From Antilocapra americana (Eukaryota; Chordata; Mammalia; Artiodactyla; Antilocapridae): a DNA stretch of 64,000 bases. Both the position numbers and the translations under genes were made by a program. The stretch's first letter is position 1, and every line of letters begins with the position of its first letter. The notes under the pieces were generated by a model. That model ran no database searches. It saw nothing but the letters and a program-made list of their open reading frames with translations, and was not told where the DNA came from. Below, piece by piece: positions 21,778 through 33,850 of the stretch. The stretch lies in the NCBI GenBank assembly GCA_007570785.1, contig ML664161.1, forward strand, positions 41,269,862 through 41,333,861, read 5' to 3'.

Positions 21778-21998
21778 CAGCTGACTCTTGAGCAACATAG
21801 GGGTCAGGGGCCCTGAACCTCAGTGCAGTTTGAAATTCTGCCTCTTGTGTGTTTGGTTTCTCTATATCCTAGATAGCTCTGTAACTACATCTCAGATTCA
21901 CACAACTGAGGATCATGTGGTACCGTATTAACTATTGAAAACATCCAAGTATAAGTGGACCTGTACAGTTCAAATGCATGTTTTTAAAGGGTTAACTG
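21778..21998 (+). mobile_element. Second Tigger-type MITE, 221 bp
   Basis: Starts CAGCTGACTCTTGAGCAACA and ends TTTTTAAAGGGTTAACTG, inverted termini. ATAAGTGGACCTGTACAGTT is a conserved block of this group. It starts 5 bases after the previous MITE. The exact family is not certain. Confidence 0.65.
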
Positions 21999-23221
21999 CA
22001 TATACTTATCTGCAGGTATGTGTATATGTATTTTATAAATGTCATTTGCTATTCTGCTAAATGTAATAGATCTCCTTGTGGAGAAGTAAGCTGTTAGTCA
22101 TTTCATTTGTAAGTAGAGCCCAGGTAACCACTGCTGAGAAATGTTATTTAGGGAAAAAAAAAAATAACCTTTGTGTAGTAGAAGGTTGATTTCTCAATGT
22201 CTCTACTACCACCATTCTGTGATACTCTGAATTTCTACTCTAGTTTATTTTATGTATGTTCTTACTCATATCCCTTTATAACTTTGATTGCTTATGAAGA
22301 ATTCCATTCAGAATTGGATCTTCTAATTACTTTTTTAGTAAGTTTTAAAATTCACACATTTACTATTAATACTTTCTTCCCACTGGAGAATTTGCAACCA
22401 TGTCAAGAGAATGTGTAGAATTAAAACAGAAGATCTATTTAGGTGTTGTATCTTCCTATGTAGAATAATATCAAAATAAAATTTGCTCTCAGAAAGATAC
22501 TTTTATATTTATGCAGCTTCAGAGCATTTGATCAGGTCAAGTGGTGAGCTCATCACTTACATCTTCTTACTCCCTCTATTACTTCAGCACTCATATGTTA
22601 ACATAATTTTGCCTGAAATCCAATCTATGGCCATCTTGCTGCCATCTGAATTTAAAACTTATGAAATCAAAGGAACTTATTTACAAAACAAAAACAGACT
22701 AACAGACTTACAGAATGAACTTTTGGTTATCATGGAGGAAGGATGATGGGAGGAAGCATAGACTGGGAGTTTGGAATTGACATGTGCACTCTGCTATATT
22801 TGAAATAGATAACCAATAAGGACTTAGTATAAAAAATAAATTTTGAAAGCAAGATTTTTTATGTTAACTTTCAAATCTCTGCCCTATCTCAAACTCTTGT
22901 TCAACATGGCTGAAATTGTTACCTAGTTTACAAAGAGTAAAACATGATGCTACCTCCAAGTCTATGCTTCCTATTGACTCTCTTCCTATACAGAGGCTTT
23001 AGATGCCCTAGGCTTTGAACTTCTCAAATTTGCCTGAGACCCGAAAGGACTCAGTCACCTCCCTACTGTTTGATGTAAGAACCTTCCCTCTGCTGACCCT
23101 GAAGTCTGATCAGGGATGTCCTCCAGTAGAATGGAAGTGGGGCAGCAGTGGCCATGGACTTTATTTTTATTAGCCAGTGGGTAAATCTGTTATTCTTACA
23201 CTGAGGAGTGGTTTGTTTATT
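21999..23221. other. Intron, no named feature
   Basis: No repeat family or coding signal recognised; frames of up to 87 codons are unremarkable. Confidence 0.5.
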
Positions 23222-24131
23222 ATTGTTGTTCAGTCATTCAATTATGTCTGACTCTTTGCAACCCCATGGACTGTGGTATGCAGGCTTCTCTGTCCTTCAC
23301 CATCTCCTGGAGTTTGCTCAGACTCATGTCCATTGAGTCGGTGATATCATCCAACCATCTCATCCTCTGTCATTCCCTTCTCCTTCCGCCTTCAGTCTTT
23401 CCCAGCATCAGGGTCTTTTCTAATGAGTTGTCTCTTTACATCAGGTGGCCAACGTATTGGAGCTTCAGCTTTAGCATAGTCCTTCCAGTGAATGTTCAGG
23501 GTTGATTTTCTTTAGAATTGACTGATTTGACCCTCTTGTAGTCCAAGGGATTCTCAAGAGTCTTCTCCAGCACCTCAGGTCGAAAGCATCAATTCTTTGG
23601 TCAGTTCTATATAGTCCAACTCTCACATCCATACATGACTACTGGAAAAACCATAGCTTTGACTATATGAAACTTTGTAGGCAAAGTACTGTCTCTGATT
23701 TTTAATGCACTGTCTAGGTCTGTCATAGCTTTTCTTCCCAGAAGCAAGTGTCTTTTAATTTCATGATTGCAGTCACCATCTGCAGTGATTTTGGAGCCCA
23801 AGAAAATAAAGTATGTCATGGTTTCCATTGTTTCCCCATCTATTTGCCATGAAGTGATGGGACTCGATGCCATGATTTTCATTTTTTGAATGTTGAATTT
23901 TAAGCCAACTTTTTCACTCTCCTCTTTCACTTTTATCAAGAGGCTCTTCAATTCCTCTTTGCTTTCTGCCATAAGGGTGGTGTCATCTGCATATCTGAGG
24001 TTATTGATATTTCTCCCGGCAATCTTGATTCCAGCTTGTGCTTCATTCAGCCTGGCATTTTGCATGGTGTACTCTGCATATAAGTTAAATAAGCAGGGTG
24101 ACAATATACAGCCTTGTTGTATTCCTTTTCC
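23222..24131 (-). mobile_element. BovB LINE, 3' part with reverse-transcriptase C-terminus
   Basis: BovB is an RTE-clade non-LTR retrotransposon. The minus strand keeps a 165-codon piece of its ORF (24104-23607) with SPCLFNLYAEY and the RT catalytic motif YADD (about 23993-23982), then LPTKFHIVKAMVFPVVMYG and CESWTI. The frame is broken after that. The 3' terminus is at about 23222. The 5' end is truncated, so it cannot move. Antisense to LSAMP. I saw no clear target duplication. Confidence 0.9.
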
Positions 24132-24371
24132 TTATTTTTCATATCAAGTGCCTTCTCCATAAAAAATGAAGCACCAGAACCTGAAGGTCTTATTTTCTAT
24201 TCTTACTATTCAGATAACCTCTGCTCTCACTAAGTATGAGGTCACACAACAAATTGCATCCTTCAGTGTATCTAGATAAACCATGCTTCCACCTCCTGCT
24301 GAACCCAATCTCTCTCCAACTTCAGCATTTTTGTTTTCTTTTTTTTTATAGGCATGTTTCCTTATTTTATC

Positions 24372-24651
24372 TTTTTTTTTTTGTAAAATGACTTTAATTT
24401 ACCCAAAAGCTCAGCTGTTAAAATTTATAAACAGCAGTTATCAGGGTATGAAACCAGTCTCCTTCCTTTTGAGCTGACAAGTACTTAGCCAATTGCCTTG
24501 TCATCACTTTAGCAGTATTCACGGTGAAAGAAGCATTGATGCTCGGCTCTGTGTGTGCAACCACATGACTTTTAAATACTGAGCATGGCATTTTGGTTAA
24601 TAGTTTGGAAAGAGTTCTAAAAGTCCAAGCAAACAAAAGTGGAGATTTCAA
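24372..24651 (-). pseudogene. Possible processed retrocopy (3' end of an unrecognised mRNA)
   Basis: Read on the minus strand, a 77-codon frame (24651-24418) ends in TAA. It is followed by about 35 bases with an ATTAAA-type signal near 24397-24392, then an A11 tract (T11 on plus, 24372-24382). That order (stop, short 3' UTR, poly(A) signal, poly(A)) is what a processed pseudogene shows. I do not recognise the protein, and no target duplication was found. It could equally be a chance frame beside an A-rich SINE tail. Confidence 0.3.
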
Positions 24652-26364
24652 AGGAGAAAGGAAAAAAACAGGGACAGGTCACGGGCCAGCAGATTAGGGA
24701 AGGATCAGGTGTCAGGATTTCAGTAGAACACAGATAGCCCCATTTCAAAGTGGGTTATCTGTGTGTGAAGCTGAAAGTATTTCCAAGAATGTCACAGTTT
24801 CCCGATGGAAAGTCTGTGGATGCTAAAATAAAAATGGAGCTCGTTAAAAGATAATGACAAGGGATCCTAAGAATTATCTAACAAAGTCCTAAATATGTCA
24901 GAGTTAATTCCTTGTGGATAAAGTCTCAGTTAAATTCAATCTTAGTCCTAAGAGGAAAGATTTAGGCAATCAATTCCCAATCCCTAGTCTCTTAGGAAGC
25001 TACATAATCATTGCAAAGGGTCCAAACTTCCATATATACCTTAAGCATTATGTATAGACATCCTATATCTCACATGTAAATAAACAGATTCTTTCAGATC
25101 AGTTGTAGACTATTATAATGAAAAATGCATTAAAGATTTTTTGAATATATGAGTTTTGATTTTTTTTCTTTTTGCTGGACATTTCCTAAATTAAAAAGAG
25201 ATAAGAAAATGTATTTGATAACAAAAAGATCCTCTTATTTAGAAAGTTTGCAGACCATTCTACACTAGGTAAGGATAGGTCTACTGTTATCCTCAGGCAG
25301 AGTTGCCCATTGGCAAGTAAATATGAGAACATAATGTTCAAAAAAGATCTGAATTACTGAGGATAACCAATTATTTTCCTGTTAGGGATAGTTTAAACTG
25401 TAGATGAAATTGATATGGGAAAGAGTGTAACATGGGTAGTCACTATAGAATGCATAACCCTGTGTTAGATATTCTATGGGGATTAAATAAATGTAAAAAA
25501 AAAAGTAAATTTACAGTGAATATTAAGCTTTAGGATTCTTCCCTTACAGTGGCCAGTTACTCAGAAGCATGTGTTTCATTTTTAATTTATAATTTTATTT
25601 TTTTTAAAGAAAGACTTCATACTGTGTAAATTTTAAGCTCCACAAAAATATGTATTCCTATTATTTTAATCCATCAAGAAACTTGTACATAGGAGAAATT
25701 AAGTAACAATGAAAGGAATATATTCCTAATGGTGGCTCAGATCGCTTTCCAAAAATTGCTGTGGGCTGATGTGTTACTATGGACATTTTTAATGAAAGAA
25801 CCAAGTCTTAAGTGTTGTGGTGAAACCGAAATGGGGGCAGAGAATAAAAATAGAAAGGCAGGCACTTCAGTAAAGGAGTGAGGGCAAGCTAAATAGGGTA
25901 AACCAACCTCAGGTTATGTGCTAGAAGGAAAACCCCAGGGGATCTTTGTTTTCAAACTTTGGGCACACTTTTTTACTTCTAGGAAGATGAGTAATTATAG
26001 TCATGACCTACCATACTGTAGACTGCTTTGGCTCATCATTCTTCACTACAAGACACAGCCTTACTTTAGATGTTGACAGCTGTTATGTTGCTTCAAATTT
26101 AGAAAAGATGGTGATGACAACTCTGGGGTTCAGGGTGAATAAAGAAGACACAGGGCGGTCACAGAAGATACGTTTATGTTTCAGATTTGGTCTCCCAATT
26201 GGGCTGCGGTGCTGTTACAGTTCTTATTATTACTATGCTTTCTTTTATTTTTCTTTATACTTGGCAAATTTAATAAGCTATCTCTTAGTAAAGGGACTTT
26301 TTTATTGTTACTGCTGTCACTTGGTTCCACAGCTTTGTCAGTGCTTAACTGACTTTGTCTTTTC
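24652..26364. other. Intron, no named feature except a hairpin
   Basis: Contains the near-perfect inverted repeat at 24728-24764. Otherwise no repeat or gene recognised. The 137-codon plus frame at 26003-26413 looks like chance and runs into an old repeat. Confidence 0.5.
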
Positions 26365-26460
26365 ACATACTGAGTTCTTACTTCATGCTAGGCCCTGGAT
26401 TGAGTACCAGCAATGAAAAGTAAATAATGTGGAGCTTGCCGTCTAACATTCTAGATTTTC
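26365..26460 (-). mobile_element. MIR/L2-type end fragment (minus)
   Basis: CATGCTAGGCCCTGGATTGAG, then GGAGCTTGCCGTCTAACATTC, matches the common old-repeat end in reverse. Confidence 0.5.
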
Positions 26461-26989
26461 ACCTCTGTTTGGATTCTTCTGCAAACACAGGTTTTCATCA
26501 GTTCCTTATTTTTCTCAATAAACTAATCAGCTTCTAGTGTGTGTCCCCTTGGACTCAATTTTAAAACCCTCAGTGTATCTAACCATTAGGCCTTAGTGTA
26601 TCTGTCTGTAATACTCATCCTCTTTTTGTCAGAATGTTTCCTGATAGCTGTGCCCTTCCTTTTTTATATTAAATTTGATTTTCCTTCAGGGTATATGGTT
26701 TAGCTTACCCCCTCCACCTACATAAATTCTACTCACCCTAAGCCCTTCTTCTTTTAAACAATTATTAATTATCCCATCCTTAATTTACTATTTTTCCTTG
26801 TCTATTTATCTGTCTGTATATTTTGGAACCTCTCAGCAAATCCAGCAGTTCCATGCTTAAGCATTTGCTAATGGTTTTCTGCATTTCAGCTTGTATCCTC
26901 AACTAGAATACAAACTCCCTAAATCATAGAATCAGGGAAGGTTAGAGAACATATGAGTACCTTGTTCTGGGTAATCTCTCCATCAGTAC

Positions 26990-27160
26990 TCATATTGATG
27001 TACTTACTCAAGTATATCACATTATCGGCATTTTAAAGAAGATTATATAAAACTCTGGGGAGAATGAAGGAGTCTCCTATGGTCAAACGGCTAGTTATTA
27101 ACAGATCTCAGTTTAGATCGCTGCTGTTTCCAGAAAGCCTTGTTTTCTTTGCCCCATATA
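26990..27160 (-). mobile_element. MIR SINE fragment (minus)
   Basis: GTCTCCTATGGTCAAACGGC and TAACAGATCTCAGTTTAGATC sit where the MIR core would be in reverse. Diverged. Confidence 0.4.
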
Positions 27161-27339
27161 TTGCCTGGAACAAAGCTGAACGAGTATAATGTGCTCAGTA
27201 ATTAACCTTAATGGTAGGTACAGAGTGGAGTGTTTTTGTCTCTGTGCTACATTCTGTGGGATCCTATATGGCCAAAGCTATGGAGTGACCACAGGACATC
27301 TCTGGGACATTTTTCCCTGTCGTAAGTAAACATGAGGTG

Positions 27340-29740
27340 GTGAAACCTGTTGTTGTTGTTATTCAGTTGCTTAGTTGTGTCTCACTCTTTGTGACCCCAT
27401 GGACTGAGCATGCCAGGCTTCCCTGTCTGTCACCATCTCCCGGAGTTTGCTCAAACTCATTTCCATTGAGTCAGTGACACCATCCAACTGCCTTGTCCTC
27501 TTGTCTTCCCCTTCTCCTACTACCTTCAATCTTTCAATCAGCCTTCAGTTTGAACCAGCGTGCTGTCCCATGTCCAGCTGTAACTGTTGCTTCTTGACCT
27601 GCATACAGGTTTCTCCAGAGACAGGTAAGGTAGTCTGGTATTCCCATCTCTTTCAGAATTTTCCACAGTTTGTTGTGATCCACACAGTCAAAAACTTTAA
27701 TGTAGTCAATGAAACAGAAGTAGATTTTTTTCCCCTGGAATTCTCTTGCTTTTTCTATGATCCAGTGGATATTGGCAATGTGATCTCTGGTTCCTCTGCC
27801 TTTTATAAATCCAGTTTTGACATATGGAAGTTCTGGGTTCACATACTGTTGAAGTCTAGCTTGAAGGATTTTGAGCATTACCTTGTAAGCATTTGAAATA
27901 AGTGCAATTATGCAGTAGTTAGAAAATTCTTTGCATTGCCCTTCTTTGAGATTAGAATGACTCTGGAAAAAAAGGTCAGAAAACTGACCTTTTCCAGTCC
28001 TGTGACCACTGCTGAATTTTCCAAATTTGCTGGCATATTGAGTGCAACACTTTCACAAAATCATCTTTTAGGATTTGAAATAGCTCAGCTGGAATTCCAT
28101 CAGTTCTGCTCACTTTGTTTGTAATGATGCTTCCTAAGGACCACTTGACTTTGCATTTCAGGATGTCTGGCTCTAGGTGAGTGACCACACCATCATGGTT
28201 ATCTGGGTCATTACGATCTCTTTTTTATAGTTCTTCTATATATTCTTGTCATTTCTTCTTAATATCTTCTGCTTCTGTTAGGTCCATACCGTTTCTGTCC
28301 TTTATTGTGCCCATCTTGGCATGAAAAGCTCTCTCAGTAACCCTAATTTTCTGGAAGAGATCTCGAGTCTTTCCCATTTTATTGTTTTCCTCTCTCTTTA
28401 CATTGTTCACTTAGGATGGCTTTCTTATTGCTCCTTTCTATTCTTTGGAACTCTGTGTTCAGATTCTTTCCTTTTCTCCTTTGCCTTTTGCATCTCTTCT
28501 TTTCTCAGCTATTTGTAAGGCCTCCTCAGGCAACTGTTTTGCCTTTTTGCATTTCTTTTTCTTTGGGATGGTCTTGATCACCACCTCCTGTACAATGTTA
28601 TGAACCTCCATCCATAGTTCTTCAGCACTCTATCTATCAGATCTAATCCCTTGAATCTCTTTGTCATTTCCACTGTATATCATAAGGAATTTGATTTAAG
28701 TCATACCTGTATGGCCTAGTGGTTTTCCCTGCTTTCTTCAATTTAAGTCTGAATTTTTCAATAAGGAATTCATGATCTGAGCCACAGTCAGCTCCCAGTC
28801 TTGTTTTTGCTGACTGTATAGAGTTTCTCCATCTTTGGCTCCAAAGCGTATAATCAGTCTGATTTTGGTATTGGCCATCTGGTAATGTCCATGTGTAGAA
28901 TTGTCTCTTGTGTTGTTGGAAGAGGGTGTTTGTTATGACCAGTGTGTTCTCCTGGCAAAACTGTGTTGGCCTTTGCCCTGCTTCATTTTGGACTCCAAGG
29001 CCAAACCTTCCTGTTACTCCATGTATCTCTTGACTTCCTATTTTTGCATTCCAGTCTGCTATAATGAAAAGCACAGCTTTATTTTTGGTGTTAGTTCTAT
29101 TAGGTCTTGTAGGTCTTCATAGAACCATTCAACTTCAGCTTCTTCGGTGTTAGTGGTTGGTGAGTAGACTTGGATTACTGTGATATTGAATGGGTTGCCT
29201 TTGAAACGAACTGAGATCATTCTATTGTTTTTGAGATTGCACCCAAGTAATGACAAAGATTCAAGATTTTGGAATCTTTTTTGACTATGAGGGCTATTCC
29301 ATTTCTTCTAAGGGATTCTTACCCAAAGTAGTAGATATAATGGTCATCTGAATTAAATTCGCCCATTGTCGTCCATTTTAGTTCACTGATTCCTACAATA
29401 TCAAAGTTGTCTCTTGCCATCTTCTGTTTAATCAATTCAAATTTACCTTCATTCCTGGACCTGACATTCCACGCTCTTATGCAATATTGTTCTTTACAAC
29501 ATCAGTCTCTAGTTTCACCACCAGACACATCCACAACTGTGCATTATTTCCTCTTTGGCTCAGCCTCTTTTTTCCTTCTGGAGCTATTTCTCTGCTCTTC
29601 AGCAGCATATTCGATACCTACCAACCTGGGGGTTTGATCTTTCAGTGTAATATCTTTTTGTCTTTTTATACTGTTCATGGGGTTCTCAAGGCAAGAATGC
29701 TGAGGTGGTTTGCCATTCCCTTCTCCAGTTGACCTGTAGG
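27340..29740 (-). mobile_element. BovB LINE with internal deletion of the RT core
   Basis: About 2.4 kb of BovB. From its 5' side (right): the endonuclease domain, with QVYSPTTNTEEAEVE (frame 29256-29059), DWNAKIG and the catalytic GSDH motif (frame 29074-28664). Next comes RT, with GFIKGRGTRDHIANIHWIIE and FIDYIKVFDCV (frame 27878-27534). At about 27538 the sequence jumps to the 3' terminal 200 bases. The segment holding YADD (kept in the copy at 23222-24131) is missing. Frames are broken by many indels, so the element is dead. Antisense to LSAMP. Confidence 0.92.
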
Positions 29741-30639
29741 GCCAATTAAAATACCAAAGGTTAGCAATGGTTTTGAAATTACTTTCATGCTGATGATGGG
29801 TGATAATTGCATTTCTAGAGTTGATGACCTGGCAAAAACTTTTTGACTTAGACACCACCGGATCTCAGTGCCCAGCCCTCTCATAGGAGGTAATTTATTT
29901 GGCTGGGCAAACTTCACTCTCTTTCTTTTCATTAGTGAAGTTGGCCTCTTAGGCAAGGCATTTTCAAGACTAATGCAAATACCTCCTTTCCTATCAATAA
30001 AGTTGTGATTTACAGTATTTAATCTAGTTGAAAGGCAAGAAAAATGGAAGTCTGCATACGGGAGAAATGAAATTATAATAAAATGGCACACTCCCCAAAG
30101 TTTTCTTAATATGTAGAGTATTAACCTGGCACCCAGCCTTATTTGCTGCACACAGAGATCCATCAATCAGGAGAATGGAAAGCCTAGATTTCTAAGACTT
30201 TTATTAGGGTATTGGACTTAACTAGGTTCTGCATATTTTATTGGGTAAATAACATAATATTTAATCCATAATATCTCCTCTGTTTCCCTGTGTAAGACTG
30301 AATCTCTATAAAGTCTAGATATAGTCCTTATAATTTCTGCCCTGTACTCATCTGAGTTCCACTTTTTACCCACATACTGCTGTTCTCTGCATCTTCCTGT
30401 GACCTGCACTGGATTATAAAACACTCTGCTTTCATGAGTAAGAGCTTTCCTTGATTCCTGCCCTCCACACCACCCCGCTCCTGCCCCCGCCACCACAACA
30501 GACAAGTGCCCCTTGGAGAAGTAGGGCTGTGGAAAATTAGTAGTGTTTTGTCACTAGCTTAGAAATGCTGGAATGAAATTTAAATATTTCCCCGATGAAC
30601 TATAAACTGCTCTCTCTTGCTCGGCCTCAAAACTGGAGT
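29741..30639. other. Intron, no named feature
   Basis: A 163-codon minus frame (30166-29675) runs partly into BovB and otherwise has no recognisable protein features. Confidence 0.5.
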
Positions 30640-30860
30640 GTGATTTAATGTTTATTCAGCACCAATAATGTACAGGCACTTCAAAAAAGCATTCTGTTTA
30701 CCTAGCACTCTAAAGTTCTAAAGCCATGTCTTGTCCTTTCTCTCATCAGTACTCACCAGACCCTGGTGAAGAAGCAAGAGGGGACATGCATATTATCCCC
30801 ACCACACACATTGCAAATAAAGCTCAGACTCTTTAGGCAGATAACTGAAATCAATGGTCA
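30640..30860 (-). mobile_element. MIR SINE (minus)
   Basis: TTTATTCAGCACCAATAATG, then ATTATCCCCACCACACAC and AGCTCAGACTCTTTAGGCAG follow reversed MIR order. Confidence 0.55.
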
Positions 30861-31159
30861 TATAACATGAATGGAACACAACTTCCTGATTCATTCTGAT
30901 CTAAACAATATGTGATATTACTTAGTTTTTTCTATTTTTCCCTTTTTAAATCATCTATTTTTTGCCACCTGTTTTAAATCCTAGTTCATTTTCATCATAC
31001 ATTTTAGAGAAAGCTGATTTTTTTTTCTCAGTATATTCTTCCTTCATTTGTGCAATGTTGTTTTCACTCCATTTTCCTATTCACTTTCTTCTTTAACTTA
31101 TGATTGCATTTAAATGTGTTATTGAGGGGGATGTTGCAAGAAGGAAAAATGGTAAAGCC

Positions 31160-31255
31160 ATTAGATGTTGTCTCTGCTGCTCTGTCTCTCTTGCTCTCTT
31201 CCTCTCCCTCTCTCTGTCCCTCCCTGCCTCTCTGTCTTCCTTCTCTATTCCTGGT
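31160..31255. repeat. CT-rich tract
   Basis: Dominated by TCTC/TCCC repeats; the overlapping Leu/Ser-rich frames are composition artefacts. Confidence 0.75.
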
Positions 31256-31845
31256 GTTGTGTTCAGTGCAGGCTCTCTGTTCTCACTGAGGCTACAGCTT
31301 CTTTGCTGAATCACTGCTCTGTATTCAGCCAGGGACCATGGAGTATTCCCAGTGTATTTATTTTCTGTTCCTGAGCTGAATGCTGGGTGCTTGTTTGTCC
31401 CGATGCCTTCTGCAAAAGAGTTTTAAGAGGTGGGGGATGGAGGGTGAAACGAAGCAGGAGGGGGAGGAATACCAATAAAGCTTCCTGTATCCCCCAGAGG
31501 AATGTGCGTAAAAGTCTTTAACATTGCTTCACTCAGTGTTCTCCTCTCTGCTGCCCTTGCTCTTAATTGGATCTAGACTCTGGAGAAAATCACTTTGTTA
31601 ATGGGATGGTTAAAGAAAAAAGAGAGGTGGAAGTTGGCTGTGCTCACTTCTGGAGTTTTGGCAACTTAAACTCGTTGGGAATAAAAGTCTCAGATGCCTG
31701 ATCTGCGGAAGGGACTCTACTTTCCTGATCATCAGGAAATATCACTTCCTTTCTGTTGCATTTTTTTCCCTTCTGGAAATGGGAGGTTATTTATTGTGTC
31801 TTCTAAAATTACATAAAACTAATTTGCTTAGAAAATGTTGATCAT

Positions 31846-32185
31846 TCATTTACTTAGCCATTTATCTATTTGTCCATCTGTTTATTTATTCCTGTGTTTG
31901 ACAAATGGCTGTTAAGCATGCCTCAGATACTGTCCTAAGTTATGAGAGTAAAATGGTAAATGAGAGAAATAAAGTACCTGCCCTCATAGAGCTTACATTT
32001 TAATCAAGGAAAAGATAATAAATAAATATTTCAATATATAAATAAGAGTTATAGTTTGTGTTAGGGTTATGATTGAAAATCAACAGGATATAATAATGGA
32101 AATTATTATCACTTTGGATAATGTTTCCAGATAAGGCCCCTCTGAAGGAGTAATATTGAGATTGAGACATAAAAGCTGCTTTTAC
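31846..32185 (-). mobile_element. L2 LINE fragment (minus)
   Basis: Reversed L2 end: ATCATTCATTTACTTAGCC, GCCTCAGATACTGTCCTAAG, GTACCTGCCCTCATAGAGC and AGCTTACATTTTAATCAAGG. Confidence 0.65.
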
Positions 32186-32284
32186 AGGCTTATCAGAACT
32201 ATTTATATTTAGCAGTTTTAATGAATATATTATGAAATATATATTATGATATAAGCATATATGTATATTTAATATCAGCATATA

Positions 32285-33545
32285 TTATGAAATTCAGTGA
32301 CTATTAGTAAATGTACAGAGTTTTGCAACCATCGCCACAATGTAGTTTTAGAACATTTCTCTCATCTCCAGACTATCCCTCATTCCCTTTTTAGTCAATC
32401 CCCCTTCCCAGTCCAGACTGGACAATCACTAGTCTACTTTTTGTCTCTATTTAATTGCTTTCCCTGTACATTTTATATAAATGGAAATATACAATATGCA
32501 ATTTTTTACACCTGCCTTTTCTCATTTAGCATAATTTTTTTGAGGATCATTCATATTGTAAATGCTTCACTGGTTTCCTCTTTTTTTATGACAGAGTGAT
32601 GATCCATTATATGGATATACCATATTTCATTTAATCATTCACTAGCTGATGGACACTTTGCAGCTATTAAGAACAATGTTGCTGTGAACATTTATTAACC
32701 ATTCTGAGTGCTAACATGTATTTTCATTTGTCTTCCATACATATCAAAATTGGAATTGCTTGATTGTATGGAAAATTTATATTTAACTTTTAGGAAATTA
32801 TCACACAATTTCTCAATACAGCTATAATTTTTTACACTTTTACCAGCAGTGTATACAGTTCCAGTTTCAAAACATCTTGCCAACATTTATTGATGTTTGT
32901 ATTTTTTATATAGCCATTTGTGTGGGTATATAGTTGTACCTAACTGTGATTTTAGTTCATACTAACCTGAAGTATAACGTTGATCTTTTCAAGTACTTAA
33001 TATACATTTGTATATATTGTTTGGTAATATGTTAATCATATATTTTGTCCCCCTTTTAATTGGTATGTCCATCTTATAATTGAATTGTAAGAAAATTTAA
33101 TATATCCTGGATACAAGTCCTTTATCAGGTATATGAACTTAAAAATATTTTCTTATATTGTATGGATAATCTTTTTTATGTTGAAGTACAAATTTTTAAA
33201 AAATTTTTGATAAGTCTAGTTTATCAACTTTTTTTTCTCTTATGGGTTGTGCTTTTGGTATCAGATCTAAAAACTTTTCACCTAGCCCAAAGTTACAAGG
33301 ACTTATTCTAAGTTGTTTTTCTAAAATGAATATAGTTTTAACTCTTATATTCAGGTCTGTGATTCACTTTTCATTCATTTCTATATATGGTATGAAGTAG
33401 GTTCTAAATTCATTTTTTTTACCAATATGAATATATTTGCTTGGTTCAGAAAAGATTATCTTATCCCTATAGAAGTGAAAAGACTTTCCTATCCCTATAT
33501 AATTGATTTTGTATCTTTGCCAATCTATTTTTCAATTGCACTATT
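32285..33545 (-). mobile_element. L1M LINE, 3' fragment (minus), about 1.25 kb
   Basis: The plus strand reads as reversed L1M 3' UTR and ORF2 end: TGCAACCATCGCCACAATG, CATTTAGCATAATTTTTTTG, AGCTGATGGACACTTTG, CTGGATACAAGTCCTTTATC and TGTGCTTTTGGTATCAGATC in order. Heavily decayed. Confidence 0.8.
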
Positions 33546-33679
33546 TCAGGAGGGAATAGGGGCATATGAAGCTGAAACCTGTTAGTTTGTATCTAGCTCA
33601 GCCATTGCCATAGCATGCCTGACATCTAGTATTCCATGCCTGTTACTGCTTGGTTTTCTAAGAGTTGTACAAGATGGAA

Positions 33680-33850
33680 TTCATTCATTGATTAGGTACT
33701 GTATTATGTACAAAGAGGTATGAAGCCTTTTTTGTTCTCAAAAGTTTTTAATGTGGGAGTTTTATATATGAATTAACCTACATGTCAACAAAAATAGGTA
33801 CAGTATTACTTTCAGATGTTATAAAGAGCAAAATGAAGAAAAGTTAAAAT
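33680..33850 (-). mobile_element. MIR/L2-type fragment (minus)
   Basis: AATTCATTCATTGATTAGGT, then TTGTTCTCAAAAGTTTTTAA and TTATAAAGAGCAAAATGAAG, resemble a reversed old-repeat end. Weak. Confidence 0.35.

Noticed and set aside
23607..24104. 165-codon minus-strand frame as a host gene
   Set aside because: It is the C-terminal part of BovB reverse transcriptase (YADD motif), truncated and without its element's 5' part.
26003..26416. 137-codon plus-strand ORF
   Set aside because: Low-complexity Tyr/Cys/Phe-rich content, no recognisable domain, and its end overlaps an old MIR/L2-type repeat.
28664..29256. Endonuclease-like ORFs as an active enzyme
   Set aside because: They are frames of one decayed BovB endonuclease domain, broken by frameshifts and antisense to the host gene.
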